Source: Staphylococcus sp. ACRSN (GTDB lineage Bacteria; Bacillota; Bacilli; Staphylococcales; Staphylococcaceae). Taken from it: a stretch of 64,000 nt of DNA. A program made the position numbers and the translations under genes. The stretch spans positions 186,001 through 250,000 of the forward strand of contig NZ_JAKRNS010000001.1 in the NCBI RefSeq assembly GCF_022346615.1. The letters are read 5' to 3'. The notes under the pieces are model-generated. The model was not told where the DNA came from. It saw nothing but the letters and a program-made list of their open reading frames with translations, and did not search any database. Of the stretch, positions 43,846 to 54,922 are shown piece after piece. How positions within the stretch are numbered: position 1 is the stretch's first letter; every line of letters starts with the position of its first letter.

Positions 43846-46089
43846 TTATACTGTTGCTGAATTTGTTGTTTTACGTAATTTATCAACTGAATTAACTAAT
43901 ACAGTTAATGCTTCGACAACTTCATCTTCTTTACGTGTTTTTAGACCACAGTCAGGATTAACCCAGAATAAAGAACGATCAATTTCTTGTAAAGCACGAT
44001 CAATGGCTGTCGTGATTTCTTCTTCAGTTGGGATACGTGGACTATGAATATCATATACGCCAAGTCCAATACCTAAGTCATAAGTAATGTCTTCAAAGTC
44101 TTGGATTAAATCGCCATGGCTTCGAGAAGTCTCGATTGAGATTACATCTGCATCTAAGTCATAGATTGCATGAATGATTTGTCCAAATTGAGAATAACAC
44201 ATATGCGTATGAATTTGTGTTTCATCAGCTACAGAAGAAGTTGAAAGTTTAAATGAACGTACAGCTTTATCTAAGTAATCTGCATGATATTCTGAACGTA
44301 ATGGTAAACCTTCACGTAATGCTGGCTCATCGACTTGGATGATTTGGATACCAGCTTCTTCTAATGCAAGCACTTCTTCATTGATAGCAAGTGCGATTTG
44401 ATCTTGTACTTCTTCACGAAGTAAATCTACACGTTCGAATGACCAGTTTAAGATTGTAACTGGACCAGTCAACATACCTTTGACAGGTTTGTCAGTTAAA
44501 CTTTGTGCATATAATGTTTCTTTAACCGTTAATGGTTCAGTCCATTTAACATCGCCATAGATGATTGGTGGCTTAACAGCACGTGAACCGTATGATTGTA
44601 CCCAACCAAACTTAGTCACTAAGAACCCTTGAAGTTTTTCACCGAAGAATTCTACCATGTCATTACGTTCAAATTCACCGTGCACTAGTACGTCTAAACC
44701 GATGTCTTCTTGGATTTTAATCCAACGAGCAATTTCATTATCTAAGAATGTTTTGTATGCTTCGTCTGTGATACGGTTATTCTTCCAATCAGCACGTTGT
44801 TTACGTACTTCTTGTGATTGTGGGAATGAACCAATTGTTGTTGTTGGCAAGTCAGGTAAGTTTAAGCGCGCATCTTGTGCTTTTTTACGCTCAGCGAATA
44901 CAGATTTACGTGATGTTGGAACACTATCGAAATCATATTCAAGATTTTTGAATGATTGGTTTTGGAAACGTTCATAACTTGCTTTTAATTCATTATATTT
45001 AGCATCATCGTTATCGTTGAATAATCTTCTTAAAGCATCAAGTTCGTCTAATTTTTCAGTGGCGAAGCTTAAACCTTCAGCGATTGAATCGTCTAATGTT
45101 TCGTCGTCTAACGATACTGGAACGTGTAATAAAGAAGACGATGGTTGGATGACTAAATTATCTGTATGTTCTTGTAATGTTTCGATTAATTCTTTTTTAG
45201 CTGTGATATCAGTTGCCCAAACATTACGGCCATCGATAATACCAGCATAAAGTGTCTTAGAACGATCTAAGTCGCCTGCTTTAATTTGTTCAAGGTTAAA
45301 GTTACGGTCGTGAACGAAGTCTAAACCTAAACCTTTAACTGGTAAACTGTTTAAGAATTTTAAGTTTACACGTTCAAAGTATGTTTGGATGACTAATTTA
45401 TCTTCTAGTCCTGCTTCTGCAAAATAGTTATAAGCAGCTGTAGTAATTGCTTCGTAATCGGCACTATCATCTTCAACTAATGCTGGCTCATCAACTTGGA
45501 TGTATTCAGCGCCTGCATCAGCAAGTGACTGTAAAACTTCTTTATATAATGGAAGTAATGTGTTTACTTTTTCTTCAAAAGATTGGTTGCCACCTTTTGA
45601 TAATTTAACGAATGTAATTGGTCCAACGATAACTGGATGTGCATTAACATTTAAAGATTGTGCGTATTTGAAACGTTCTAATAAAACGTTATTGTTTAAT
45701 TTTGGTTCTGCATTGTCCCATTCTGGTACGATGTAGTGGTAGTTTGTGTTAAACCACTTAATTAATGCACTTGCAACATGTTCTTTATTACCGCGAGCAA
45801 TATCGAATAATAAATCATCATTTACTTCTCTACCTTGGAAACGTTCTGGGATGATATTAAATAGTAAAGATGTATCAAGAATATGGTCGTAAAGTGAGAA
45901 ATCACCAACTGGAATACTTGATAAGTTATAATTTTTTTGTAATAACAAATTTTCTTTGTGTAAATCAGTTAACTGCTGGTGTAATGTATCTAAGTCTACT
46001 TTATTAGACCAGTAACTTTCGATAGCTTTTTTCCATTCTCTTTTTCTACCTAATCTTGGGAAACCTAAGTTTGATGTTTGAATTGTCAT
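43846..46089 (-). CDS. metE: Cobalamin-independent methionine synthase MetE
   Basis: A 747-residue enzyme that methylates homocysteine from 5-methyl-tetrahydropteroyl-triglutamate. It has the duplicated TIM-barrel plan: N-terminal [23 protein letters not shown] and C-terminal [39 protein letters not shown] and the zinc ligands in HTHMCYSQF and [10 protein letters not shown]. It overlaps metF by four bases and is transcribed after it. GGAGG precedes the ATG. Confidence 0.96.
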   Translation of the reverse strand: MTIQTSNLGFPRLGRKREWKKAIESYWSNKVDLDTLHQQLTDLHKENLLLQKNYNLSSIPVGDFSLYDHILDTSLLFNIIPERFQGREVNDDLLFDIARGNKEHVASALIKWFNTNYHYIVPEWDNAEPKLNNNVLLERFKYAQSLNVNAHPVIVGPITFVKLSKGGNQSFEEKVNTLLPLYKEVLQSLADAGAEYIQVDEPALVEDDSADYEAITTAAYNYFAEAGLEDKLVIQTYFERVNLKFLNSLPVKGLGLDFVHDRNFNLEQIKAGDLDRSKTLYAGIIDGRNVWATDITAKKELIETLQEHTDNLVIQPSSSLLHVPVSLDDETLDDSIAEGLSFATEKLDELDALRRLFNDNDDAKYNELKASYERFQNQSFKNLEYDFDSVPTSRKSVFAERKKAQDARLNLPDLPTTTIGSFPQSQEVRKQRADWKNNRITDEAYKTFLDNEIARWIKIQEDIGLDVLVHGEFERNDMVEFFGEKLQGFLVTKFGWVQSYGSRAVKPPIIYGDVKWTEPLTVKETLYAQSLTDKPVKGMLTGPVTILNWSFERVDLLREEVQDQIALAINEEVLALEEAGIQIIQVDEPALREGLPLRSEYHADYLDKAVRSFKLSTSSVADETQIHTHMCYSQFGQIIHAIYDLDADVISIETSRSHGDLIQDFEDITYDLGIGLGVYDIHSPRIPTEEEITTAIDRALQEIDRSLFWVNPDCGLKTRKEDEVVEALTVLVNSVDKLRKTTNSATV

Positions 46090-47930
46090 AATATTGCCTC
46101 CTGTTTATTTGAAGTAATCGTTTTTGAATATGATGCAAGTTCAAGTGTGTAATCGACGCTTTGGAATGGTGTGATTAAATATAGACCATTGAAATATTCA
46201 TGAACAGTATCGATTAGTTCTTTTGAAAGTCGTAAACTTAAAGCTTTTGTTTTTTCTTTATCATCTTTTACGGCTTCGAACTGACTGAGCATTTCGTCAG
46301 ATAGCTTGATGCCAGGCACTTCGTTATGTAAAAACAATGCATTTTTGTAACTTGTTACTGGCATAATACCGATAAAAAACGGAACGTCTAAGTGTTTAGT
46401 TGCTTCATATACTTCTTTGATTTTTTCAGCGCTGTAAACGGGTTGAGTTATAAAGTAATTCATACCACTTTCTAACTTTCTTTCTAGTCGTCTAACTGCG
46501 CCGTCTAACTTTCTTACATTCGGATCAAACGCACCAGCGATGTTGAAGTTTGTGTTGACCTTCAGCGCATCACCATCAGTGTTGATACCTTGGTTAAATC
46601 GTGATGCAATTTCAGTTAAGCCTTTCGAGTTTACATCGTATACATTGGATGCACCTGGTAGATGACCAATTTTTGAAGGATCGCCAGTTATTGTTAATAT
46701 TTCATTGACACCGATTAACGATAGGCCGAGTAAATGAGACTGTAAACCAATGAGATTTCTATCACGACAGGTGATATGGACAAGTGGTTCAATGTCGAAT
46801 TGCTGTTTGATAATACTAGCTGCTGCAATATTGCTAACACGTACAGTTGCAAGTGAGTTGTCTGCAAGTGTTACGGCATCGATATCTGCTTCATCAAGTT
46901 TTTTGATATTTCTGAAAAATTTATCTGTATCAAGATGTTTAGGTGTATCTAATTCAACTATAATAGTAGGGCGTTCTTTTACTTTATCTGTTAAATTTTG
47001 TTTTGATGATGTATGAGAGGTGCGTTTTTTTACTTTTTTAGTGATTGGAATCACATTTTTATCTGTAACTGGTGATAATTCAGCTACGGATGATTTGATG
47101 AATTTGATATGTTCTGGCGTTGTACCACAACAACCACCAATCAATCTTACGCCTTCATCAATCAATTGTTGCGCTACCTTACCGAAATATGCAGCGTTAT
47201 CACTATATTTAAACTCGCTGTTATCGATATCTAGCAAACTCGCATTTGGATAGCAGGATAGATATGCATCATCTGGTAATTCAATGTGAGAAAATGATTC
47301 TTTCATATGGTGTGGACCGTGATGACAGTTTAAGCCGACAATATCTGCACCACTTGCGATTAATGTCTTTAGTGCTTCGTTAATTTCCGTACCATCTCTC
47401 AAATAGTTTGTATTTAATGCTGTGAGTTGTGCAATAACCGGAATATTGTATTTGCGTTTGGTTGCAGTGATAATGTTGGTTAATTCTTCTAAATCGTAAT
47501 ACGTTTCAAAGAGTAAACCATCAACACCTTCTTCTATTAAAGTGTCTACTTGAATTTCTGTATGGTACTGAATTGCTGTCAGTTCTAAATCTTCTTGTTT
47601 AATACCTCTAAATCCGCCAACGGTACCTAGAATAAAAGTATCTTCACTAGCTGCTTTTTTAGCAATGCGTACCGCAGATTGATGTATCTCTTTAACTTTA
47701 TGTTCTAATCCAAATACTTTTAATTTTTCAAAGTTAGCACCATAAGTATTGGTTTGTATAATGTCCGCACCAGAATCAATATAACTTTGATGTATACGCT
47801 GTACCTTTTCTGGATAGGTTAAGTTATAAGCCTCAGGGCATGTGTCCAAACCTTCAGAATAAAAGATGGTTCCAATTGCACCGTCAGCGACTAGAATATT
47901 GTTCTTTAATGCCTTGAGTAATCGACTCAT
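46086..47930 (-). CDS. metF: Bifunctional homocysteine S-methyltransferase / methylenetetrahydrofolate reductase MetF
   Basis: A 614-residue fusion. The N-terminal homocysteine S-methyltransferase domain has [24 protein letters not shown] and the zinc site [12 protein letters not shown]. The C-terminal methylenetetrahydrofolate reductase domain begins around residue 335 ([16 protein letters not shown]) and includes [15 protein letters not shown] and YFITQPVY. It makes the methyl donor for MetE. The start at 47930 follows AAGGAGG by six bases; the frame opens at 47951. Its start lies inside the end of metC. Confidence 0.94.
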   Translation of the reverse strand: MSRLLKALKNNILVADGAIGTIFYSEGLDTCPEAYNLTYPEKVQRIHQSYIDSGADIIQTNTYGANFEKLKVFGLEHKVKEIHQSAVRIAKKAASEDTFILGTVGGFRGIKQEDLELTAIQYHTEIQVDTLIEEGVDGLLFETYYDLEELTNIITATKRKYNIPVIAQLTALNTNYLRDGTEINEALKTLIASGADIVGLNCHHGPHHMKESFSHIELPDDAYLSCYPNASLLDIDNSEFKYSDNAAYFGKVAQQLIDEGVRLIGGCCGTTPEHIKFIKSSVAELSPVTDKNVIPITKKVKKRTSHTSSKQNLTDKVKERPTIIVELDTPKHLDTDKFFRNIKKLDEADIDAVTLADNSLATVRVSNIAAASIIKQQFDIEPLVHITCRDRNLIGLQSHLLGLSLIGVNEILTITGDPSKIGHLPGASNVYDVNSKGLTEIASRFNQGINTDGDALKVNTNFNIAGAFDPNVRKLDGAVRRLERKLESGMNYFITQPVYSAEKIKEVYEATKHLDVPFFIGIMPVTSYKNALFLHNEVPGIKLSDEMLSQFEAVKDDKEKTKALSLRLSKELIDTVHEYFNGLYLITPFQSVDYTLELASYSKTITSNKQEAIL

Positions 47931-49059
47931 TGAAAGCCTCCTTAAATGCATAATTTAAATCTGCAATCAATTCTTCGGGTTGTTCTAAACCAACGCTTAA
48001 TCTAAATAAACCAAACGTAATGTTACGTGCCTCACGTACTTCCTGTGGTACCGCAGCATGTGACATTGTAGCAGGGTGTGATAATATTGTTTCGACGCCA
48101 CCTAAACTGACAGAAACAAGTGGTAATGATAATGCATCGACAAATGCTTGTGCTTTTGTTTCGTCTTTTAATCTAAATCCAAGGACTGCACCGCCATGAC
48201 TGGCTTGTGATAAATGTAATTCATCATTACCTGGATAATAGACTTCTGCAATTTCAGTTCTTTCTATTAAAAAGTCGTATAATTTTTCAGCATTTGAAAC
48301 AGATTGGTTAAAGCGTACTGGCAATGTTTTTAAATGTTTGGCAAGCGTCCAACTATCCTGTGCAGATAGCGCAGTACCAGTACCGTTTTGTAATAAGTAA
48401 AGGGCGTCTGCAACTTCTTTATTACTTGTAATCGCAACACCGGCAATGATATCACTATGGCCACCTAAAAATTTAGTGGCACTATGCACGACGATATCAG
48501 CACCTAACTCAAGTGGTGATTGACCAAGGGGTGTCATAAATGTATTATCAACAGCAACTAATAAATGATGTTGTTGTGCAATTTGTACCACACCTCTGAT
48601 ATCCGTTACTTTAAACAAAGGATTGGAAGGTGTTTCGATATAGATAAGTTTAGTGTTATCTTGAATGGCTTGTTCTACAGTTTCCAATCTCGTAGTATCA
48701 ACAGTTGTAAATTGAATGTTATAACGCGTCAAGATTTGTTCAGTTAAGCGGAATGTACCACCATAAACGTCATCAGGTAAAATAACATGATCTCCGGCAC
48801 TCAATGTGAGTAATACTGCAGAAATTGCTGCGATACCTGAAGCGTAAGCGAAAGCATAGTCGCCACCTTCAAGTTTGGCTAATTTTTCTTCTAATAATGC
48901 TCTGTTAGGATTGCCACTTCGTGCGTAATCATAAGTTGCACCACCACCTAATACTTTTTGGTGGAATGTTGATGAATCATATAATGGTGGGTTAGCTGAA
49001 TCGTAATCTGTCCCTCTATGTGCATCGAATATTACTTCAGTCTCTTTTGATAAACTCAT
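47884..49059 (-). CDS. metC: Cystathionine beta-lyase MetC
   Basis: A 391-residue PLP-dependent Cys/Met metabolism enzyme that releases homocysteine from cystathionine. PLP Lys lies in VVHSATKFLGGHSD, and the C-terminal signature RLSVGLEQPEELIADL is present. It starts four bases inside the metI end and its last 47 bases overlap metF, so metICF are coupled. Separation from MetI (gamma-synthase) rests on order and on the specific match to the staphylococcal operon. Confidence 0.9.
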   Translation of the reverse strand: MSLSKETEVIFDAHRGTDYDSANPPLYDSSTFHQKVLGGGATYDYARSGNPNRALLEEKLAKLEGGDYAFAYASGIAAISAVLLTLSAGDHVILPDDVYGGTFRLTEQILTRYNIQFTTVDTTRLETVEQAIQDNTKLIYIETPSNPLFKVTDIRGVVQIAQQHHLLVAVDNTFMTPLGQSPLELGADIVVHSATKFLGGHSDIIAGVAITSNKEVADALYLLQNGTGTALSAQDSWTLAKHLKTLPVRFNQSVSNAEKLYDFLIERTEIAEVYYPGNDELHLSQASHGGAVLGFRLKDETKAQAFVDALSLPLVSVSLGGVETILSHPATMSHAAVPQEVREARNITFGLFRLSVGLEQPEELIADLNYAFKEAFNESITQGIKEQYSSR

Positions 49060-50159
49060 GAAATCACTCCTTCTTTAGATTTTTCTAGCGCTTGTATAAT
49101 GTCGCTTTCTATATCTTCATAATCTTCTATACCTATAGATAATCTAAGTAGATGCTCATCGATACCTCGTTTATCTTTTTCTTCATCTGGCATATCTACA
49201 TGTGTTTGTGTATATGGAAAAGTAATAAATGTTTCTGTGCCACCTAAACTCTCAGCAAAGATACAAATTTCTAAATTTTCCAAAAATTTATTCGCTTTAA
49301 AATGCTTGTTTAAACGCAAACTTAGCATGCCTGTTTGTCCGCTATAGAGTACTTCATCAATCGCATCTAAGTTACTACATCGTTCAGCTAATAATTTTGC
49401 ATTGTATTCAGAACGATCCATTCTAAGGTGCAACGTTTTTAAACCACGTTGTAGTAAGTAACTATCGATTGGGGCAAGGGTTGCACCAATCATATTGTGA
49501 AAGTCAGCTAGTTGTTGTGCTAACGCATCATCTTTAACCGTCACTACCCCAGCAAGGACATCATTATGACCCCCAATATACTTTGTAGCTGAATGTAGTA
49601 CCACATCTGCACCATCTTCAAGTGGTGTCGATAGGTAAGGTGTTAAGAATGTATTATCGACAATAGTTAATAGATTAAACTCTTTACCTAAAATGTAATA
49701 AGGGTCTAAATCAATTTTTATCATCTGTGGATTTGAAATAGGTTCGATAAAGAGTGCTTTAGTATTTTCAGTAATCTGATCTTGAACTTCTTCATAATTA
49801 AGGAAATCTACGTATTTGAAATGAATGCCATATTGTTTCTCATAAAAATCAAACAACCTAAACGTGCCACCATATAAATCGAAAGATACAAGAATTTCAT
49901 CGCCTGATTTAAATAAATTACAAATCAGTTGGATTGCAGCCATACCACTTGAGGTAGCGAATGATGCGATTCCGCGTTCTAATTTTGCAAAAGCATCTTC
50001 AAAGGCAGAACGTGTTGGATTCTTTGTGCGTGTGTAGTCATAGCCTGTTGAAACCCCTAAGTGTGGATGTTGATATGCCGTCGATAAATAAATTGGATTT
50101 GCGATTGCGCCAGTTTGATCTTCAGATAAAGCAATTTGTGCTAGTTCAGTATTTTTCAT
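49056..50159 (-). CDS. metI: Cystathionine gamma-synthase / O-acylhomoserine sulfhydrylase MetI
   Basis: A 367-residue PLP enzyme of the same fold as MetC, which makes cystathionine (or homocysteine from sulfide) out of O-acylhomoserine. The PLP Lys lies in VLHSATKYIGGHNDVLAG, and the start NTELAQIALSEDQTGAIANPIYLSTAYQHP and end LRLSIGIEDYEDIESD follow the MetI pattern. AAGGAGG precedes the ATG. It is the first gene of the methionine operon, directly downstream of the T-box. Confidence 0.9.
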   Translation of the reverse strand: MKNTELAQIALSEDQTGAIANPIYLSTAYQHPHLGVSTGYDYTRTKNPTRSAFEDAFAKLERGIASFATSSGMAAIQLICNLFKSGDEILVSFDLYGGTFRLFDFYEKQYGIHFKYVDFLNYEEVQDQITENTKALFIEPISNPQMIKIDLDPYYILGKEFNLLTIVDNTFLTPYLSTPLEDGADVVLHSATKYIGGHNDVLAGVVTVKDDALAQQLADFHNMIGATLAPIDSYLLQRGLKTLHLRMDRSEYNAKLLAERCSNLDAIDEVLYSGQTGMLSLRLNKHFKANKFLENLEICIFAESLGGTETFITFPYTQTHVDMPDEEKDKRGIDEHLLRLSIGIEDYEDIESDIIQALEKSKEGVIS

Positions 50160-50182
50160 AATCGATAACCTCCTTGTTAAAA

Positions 50183-50624
50183 ATAAAAAAGCCTCCGTCC
50201 TTTAAACCCGAATAAATCGGATGTAAAGGACGAAAGCTTAGCTCGCGGTACCACCTTAGTTTGTCACGTTATCGCTAACGTAACCTTATCCAGTACGCCA
50301 TATTGTTTATGTATCTTTCGAACTGAATTGTGTCGTCATATATGTTCAATAAAAAACTCACTTTAATCAATCTAATTAAAATGAGTATTAACGACGTATA
50401 TGACGAGTTGGATAAATCCAGTACGCCATTCAACAAAATGTTAATACTGTATCGCTATAACGGGCGATCCCGTTGAAACCTCATATTGGCAACAACACTC
50501 AAAGGCCATTTTCGAACTCTCTTTCTGTGTCTTCTTTCAGCGTAGCAAAGACTCTCTGTGTCAGTAGTTTAAGTTTTACTTTCCTTATTACTGTGTTTGA
50601 TTTGTTTAAGTTATGAATTTGATA
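50183..50624 (-). promoter_or_regulatory. Methionine T-box leader (tRNA-Met-sensing riboswitch)
   Basis: On the minus strand the T-box bulge AAGGTGGTACCGCG (plus 50244-50257) is followed by a terminator, CGTCCTTTA pairing with TAAAGGACG and a T-run at 50185-50190. A stem I-like region lies upstream with GAGAGT and a candidate specifier ATG (plus 50482-50484) in a GCCAATATGAGG context. Uncharged tRNA-Met would stabilise the antiterminator and allow metI transcription. The leader, about 440 nt, is long for a T-box and contains a repeat-flanked hairpin module. Confidence 0.9.
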
Positions 50625-50630
50625 TACCTA

Positions 50631-50659
50631 AGATTACACACTAGAAAATCATTTGTCAA
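50631..50659 (-). promoter_or_regulatory. Promoter of the methionine operon
   Basis: On the minus strand TTGACA (plus 50654-50659) and TAATCT (plus 50631-50636) are separated by 17 bases, a good sigma-A promoter. It places the transcript start near 50624, at the 5' end of the T-box leader. Confidence 0.7.
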
Positions 50660-50800
50660 CAACTTATCTGAAAATTTTGATTTAACTAAAAATACCTATA
50701 TTCTATCCAGTGTCAAATGAGCAATGCTATACTATAAGCTATATAATAATTTATTTTTCACTTTTACTTTAAAAATGTAATGGAAGAAGAGGTGAAGATT

Positions 50801-51637
50801 GTGAATGTAGAAGATCAAAGATTGCAACTAGAGAAGGACGGACAAATACAAGAAATATTGATAAATGAAATAAAAGCTAATCCTTATCAACCAAGAAAAA
50901 CATTTGATGATGCTAAGTTAGAGGATTTGGCGGGATCGATTAAGAATCATGGTGTATTACAACCTATAGTTGTTAGAAAATCTATAACGGGCTATACCAT
51001 TGTTGTTGGTGAACGACGTTTTCGAGCGTCTAAGTTAGCAGGCATGACGTATATTCCAGCTATAGTTAAATCATTAACCGATGAAGATATGATGGAACTA
51101 GCTATCATTGAAAACTTACAACGTGAAGATTTAAATGCTATAGAAGAGGCGGAAAGTTATAAAAAATTAATGTCGGATTTAAAGTTAACCCAACAACAAG
51201 TAGCCAAGCGTTTGAGTAAATCACGTCCTTATATAGCTAATATGTTGAGGTTATTACATTTACCTAATGATGTTGCCAATATGGTCAAAGAAGGAAAGCT
51301 TTCTGGTGCTCATGGCAGAACACTATTAATTATTAAAGATCCAACAAAAATGAAACAGGTAGCGAATCAAGCAGTAAAAGAATCGTGGAGTGTACGTCAT
51401 TTAGAGTCTTATGTGCAGGATTTATCTGTTAATGTAATGAAATCAGAGCAGCAACAAAATACGATAGATAAACCGAAATTTATTCGTCAACAAGAAAGAC
51501 AATTACAAGCACAATATGGTGCAAAAGTAGAAATCGCAACTAAACGTAAAACAGGACATATCACTTTTGAATTTAAATCAGAAGCAGAATTTAAGCATTT
51601 GATTCGTCAATTAAATGATAAATATCAGAGTGATTGA
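50801..51637 (+). CDS. ParB/Noc-family DNA-binding protein
   Basis: A 278-residue ParB-type protein. The N-terminal ParB/sulfiredoxin-like fold includes ANPYQPRKTFDDAKLEDLAGSIKNHGVLQPIVV and the CTP-binding GERRFRASKLAG motif. The central helix-turn-helix region KLTQQQVAKRLSKSRPYIANMLRLLHLP recognises parS or NBS-type sites. The frame opens at an ATG (50780) without a ribosome site; GTG at 50801 follows AGAGGTGA and is preferred. No parA partner is adjacent. In S. aureus a parB-like gene likewise lies next to the met operon, so it is probably the chromosomal ParB; ParB versus Noc cannot be settled here. Confidence 0.85.
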   Translation: MNVEDQRLQLEKDGQIQEILINEIKANPYQPRKTFDDAKLEDLAGSIKNHGVLQPIVVRKSITGYTIVVGERRFRASKLAGMTYIPAIVKSLTDEDMMELAIIENLQREDLNAIEEAESYKKLMSDLKLTQQQVAKRLSKSRPYIANMLRLLHLPNDVANMVKEGKLSGAHGRTLLIIKDPTKMKQVANQAVKESWSVRHLESYVQDLSVNVMKSEQQQNTIDKPKFIRQQERQLQAQYGAKVEIATKRKTGHITFEFKSEAEFKHLIRQLNDKYQSD

Positions 51638-51745
51638 TGGATGAAAGTAGTCGTACTGATAATTTGTATGACTTGTAACGTTAGGGTATTCATAAAGAGA
51701 TAGTTACTACAGACGTGATGTATCGGATTTGAAAATTTAATTTTT

Positions 51746-51796
51746 ATGCACTTTGTCAGTTAGTTTTATGCACTAAATGTACGAAGTGTATTTTTT
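51746..51796 (+). terminator. Terminator downstream of the parB-family gene
   Basis: ATGCACTTTGT (51746-51756) pairs with ACGAAGTGTAT (51781-51791) with G-U pairs, with TTAGT/ACTAA nested inside, and is followed by TTTTTT. The remaining 340 bases up to cysH hold no gene, only the regulatory sequences listed next. Confidence 0.7.
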
Positions 51797-51987
51797 AGCT
51801 AAAAGACTCAATGAAATGAATAACTAAATTAGAATCATTATAAAAAATAAAAATTTTCAAAAAACTAAATTTGTTAATAAACTCAATGTTGACAAGGTTT
51901 GTAGGGATTTTAGATTGTTGTAATTATCTTTTTAAAATGATTATAAAAATTGCTGTTAAACGCTGGTTTAATAGGGTTTTATAACAT

Positions 51988-52102
51988 ATTCTCAATTGAA
52001 TTAGAATTGCTATTTATTGCACCAAATGGACTTGACATAAAAAATGACAGTGAGTAAAGTGATTAACATAAATTATTTTCGAATAATTCTAAATACGAAA
52101 AT
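51988..52102 (+). promoter_or_regulatory. cysH promoter region with two dyads
   Basis: TTGACA (52032-52037) and TAAAGT (52055-52060) are 17 bases apart and form a plausible promoter. Upstream is an imperfect dyad with ATTCT/AGAAT ends (51988-52008). Downstream ATTTTCG (52075-52081) and CGAAAAT (52096-52102) form a perfect inverted repeat over 14 bases. These could bind CymR or another sulfur regulator; the match to a CymR consensus was not verified. Confidence 0.45.
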
Positions 52103-52154
52103 GTAGCGCGGAGTTTTACGGAGCACATTAAAGAAAAAGGGGATGAACCCATTA

Positions 52155-52880
52155 ATGTCAGTAGAAAAAATTACGTATGATAACTTTTATGATGACGCGT
52201 TTGAAAATATTGATATTACAGACGAAACAAAAGGTGCGCGTGAAGTAATCGCATGGGCTTATGAAACGTATGGCGATTCTATTATCTATTCGTGCAGTTT
52301 TGGAGCTGAAGGCATGATTCTTATCGACTTGATTTATAGCGTGAAAAAAGATGCTGAGATAGTCTTTTTAGATACGGATCTTCATTTTCAAGAAACTTAC
52401 GATTTGATAGATAGAGTGAAAGCACGTTATCCAGAACTTAATATTAAACTAAAGAAACCAGATTTAACATTAGAGGAACAATCCGCTGAATATAAACCGG
52501 CACTTTGGAAAAGTGACCCAAATATGTGTTGCTATATTCGAAAAATTAAGCCATTGGAAGAAGTTCTTTCAGGTGCGACAGCTTGGGTATCAGGTTTACG
52601 AAGAGAGCAAGGACCTTCGAGACAGCATACAAATTTTATCAACAAAGATGAACGTTTCCAATCGGTTAAAGTATGTCCATTAATACATTGGACTTGGGAT
52701 GATGTATGGGATTACATCAAGCAATATGATTTACATTATAACGAACTGCATGATTTCAACTATCCTAGTATAGGCTGTATTCCTTGTACTTCAGCTGTAA
52801 GTGATTCTGGTGATTCTAGAGCTGGAAGATGGACGAATTCAACAAAGACTGAATGTGGTTTGCATACAACACGACCTTAA
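52155..52880 (+). CDS. cysH: Phosphoadenylyl/adenylyl-sulfate reductase CysH
   Basis: This enzyme reduces activated sulfate to sulfite with thioredoxin. It has the PP-loop-type start [15 protein letters not shown] and [17 protein letters not shown]. Four cysteines in [10 protein letters not shown] and [10 protein letters not shown] fit the 4Fe-4S site of the APS-reductase class, and the C-terminal TECGLH holds the catalytic Cys. The start is uncertain: an ATG at 52143 abuts AAGGGG, whereas the ATG at 52155 is 12 bases from it and is preferred; the products have 245 or 241 residues. It leads the sulfate operon. Confidence 0.92.
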   Translation: MSVEKITYDNFYDDAFENIDITDETKGAREVIAWAYETYGDSIIYSCSFGAEGMILIDLIYSVKKDAEIVFLDTDLHFQETYDLIDRVKARYPELNIKLKKPDLTLEEQSAEYKPALWKSDPNMCCYIRKIKPLEEVLSGATAWVSGLRREQGPSRQHTNFINKDERFQSVKVCPLIHWTWDDVWDYIKQYDLHYNELHDFNYPSIGCIPCTSAVSDSGDSRAGRWTNSTKTECGLHTTRP

Positions 52881-52953
52881 CAATGTTATACACATATTTT
52901 TTTATCTTTAAACCTTAGTAAACTAATCAGTTATATAAATAATTAAGTTGTAT

Positions 52954-52975
52954 ATTACGTGAAAATTCACGTAAT
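52954..52975. repeat. Perfect inverted repeat between cysH and cysJ
   Basis: ATTACGTGAA and TTCACGTAAT are perfect 10-base arms around AA. There is no T-run, so it is not a classical terminator; it may be an RNA stability element, a processing site or an operator for the cysJI part of the operon. It sits 73 bases after cysH and 104 before cysJ. Confidence 0.5.
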
Positions 52976-53078
52976 GTACTTCTGTTTTAAAAAGCAGTTA
53001 AGCGTGTTTATTAAGCAATGTATATATAAGTGAGCAATGAAAGAGCAATGAAAATAGACTATATGAGGTGAACTTGCT

Positions 53079-54905
53079 GTGAATTTATCTGTAACAAACA
53101 GTCCATTCAACGAAGAACAAGCAACACAACTGAATCAAATCATTCAAAATCTTACACCTGAGCAACAGACATGGCTTAGTGGTTACCTAACTGCTAATCA
53201 ACAAGCTGTAGCGAATGGGTCCACGCCAACACCACAAGTGGCAGAATATGTCCTGAATAATGAACCCCAAGCAAATAGTGATCGCCATATTACCATTTTA
53301 TATGGTTCAGAAACTGGTAATGCTCAAGGTTTAGGGGAAATATTTGCAGATCGCTTAGTAGAACATAATTACACAGTGAAATTAAGCTCGATGGATGATT
53401 TTAAACCAAAAGACTTGAAAAAAGTAGAGGATTTATTTGTTATTTCATCTACGCACGGTGAAGGTGATCCGCCAGATAATGCACTAAGTTTTCATGAATT
53501 TTTACATGGTAGAAAGGCACCGAAATTAGAGGGCGTTAGGTTCTCAGTTTTAGCTTTAGGTGATGAATCTTATGAATATTTCTGCCAGACAGGTAAAGAT
53601 TTTGATAAGAAATTAGAAGAACTTGGTGGAGAACGAATCATTGATCGTCAAGACTGCGATATTGATTATGACGATTTAGCAGAAAAATGGATGAATGCTA
53701 ATATTGAAAAACTCAACAGTACTTCAGGCGTTCAACAACAAACTGTTACATCTACTGAAACTGTTTCTTCGGCAAAAGAAAAACGCTATTCTAAAGCGAA
53801 TCCTTATCAAGCAGAAGTGTTAGAAAATATTAATTTAAATGGTAGAGGTTCAAATAAAGAAGTAAGACATGTGGAATTATTACTTGATAATTATGGTGAA
53901 GAATATGAGCCAGGTGACTGTCTTGTAGTTATCCCGGAAAATGATCCTGAAGTGGTTACTTTATTGATTGATACATTGAAATTTGATGAATCAGAAGAAA
54001 TCGTCATCAATGAAGATGGAGATACGTTACCATTACGCAAAGCATTAACAGAACATTTTGAAATAACAAAATTGACAAAACCATTGTTGCAAAAAGCAGC
54101 AGACTTGCTTGGTAATGAACAATTGATAGAAAAGGTTCAGGATCCAGAATGGATACACACATACATAGATGGTAGAGATTTGGTAGATTTATTCACTGAT
54201 TATCCATCTGAGTCATTCAAGCCTGACAATTTTTATCAACTTTTAAGAAAATTACCACCAAGAGAGTATTCAATTGCTAGTAGTTATAAAGCGAATCCGG
54301 ATGAAGTACACATCACAGTTGGTGCAGTAAGGTATAACGCGCATGATAGAGACCGTTCTGGTGTATGTTCTGTACAGTTAGCAGAAAGAGTTCAACCTGG
54401 AGATACAATACCGATTTATTTGAAGAAAAATCCAAACTTTAAATTCCCAACTGATGAAGAAACACCAGTAATTATGATTGGTCCAGGTACGGGGGTTGCA
54501 CCATTTAGAGCCTATATGCAAGAAAGAGAAGAGTTAGGATTAGAAGGTAAAACATGGTTGTTCTTTGGCGAACAGCACTTTACAACTGACTTCTTGTATC
54601 AAACAGAATGGCAAGAATGGCTTAAAGATGATGTGTTAACGAAATTGGATTTAGCGTTCTCTAGAGATTCAGATGAGAAAGTATATGTGCAACACAGAAT
54701 CGCAGAACATAGTACGACTTTCTACGAATGGTTAATGAATGGTGCAGCATTGTACGTATGTGGAGATGAGAAACAAATGGCGAAAGATGTACATCAAACG
54801 ATTCGTTATGTTTTAGAACAAGAAGGCGGTATGTCAGAAACAGAAGCTGAAGCTTATCTTACGGAAATGAAAAAAGAAAAACGTTATCAACGTGACGTTT
54901 ACTAG
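53079..54905 (+). CDS. cysJ: Sulfite reductase flavoprotein subunit CysJ
   Basis: A 608-residue NADPH diflavin reductase: flavodoxin domain ([40 protein letters not shown]), FAD domain ([21 protein letters not shown]) and NADPH domain ([36 protein letters not shown]), ending RYQRDVY. It passes electrons from NADPH to CysI. The start is GTG with GAGGTGA seven bases upstream. cysI follows 17 bases later. Confidence 0.96.
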   Translation: MNLSVTNSPFNEEQATQLNQIIQNLTPEQQTWLSGYLTANQQAVANGSTPTPQVAEYVLNNEPQANSDRHITILYGSETGNAQGLGEIFADRLVEHNYTVKLSSMDDFKPKDLKKVEDLFVISSTHGEGDPPDNALSFHEFLHGRKAPKLEGVRFSVLALGDESYEYFCQTGKDFDKKLEELGGERIIDRQDCDIDYDDLAEKWMNANIEKLNSTSGVQQQTVTSTETVSSAKEKRYSKANPYQAEVLENINLNGRGSNKEVRHVELLLDNYGEEYEPGDCLVVIPENDPEVVTLLIDTLKFDESEEIVINEDGDTLPLRKALTEHFEITKLTKPLLQKAADLLGNEQLIEKVQDPEWIHTYIDGRDLVDLFTDYPSESFKPDNFYQLLRKLPPREYSIASSYKANPDEVHITVGAVRYNAHDRDRSGVCSVQLAERVQPGDTIPIYLKKNPNFKFPTDEETPVIMIGPGTGVAPFRAYMQEREELGLEGKTWLFFGEQHFTTDFLYQTEWQEWLKDDVLTKLDLAFSRDSDEKVYVQHRIAEHSTTFYEWLMNGAALYVCGDEKQMAKDVHQTIRYVLEQEGGMSETEAEAYLTEMKKEKRYQRDVY

Positions 54906-54922
54906 GAGAAAGGGATGATAGT

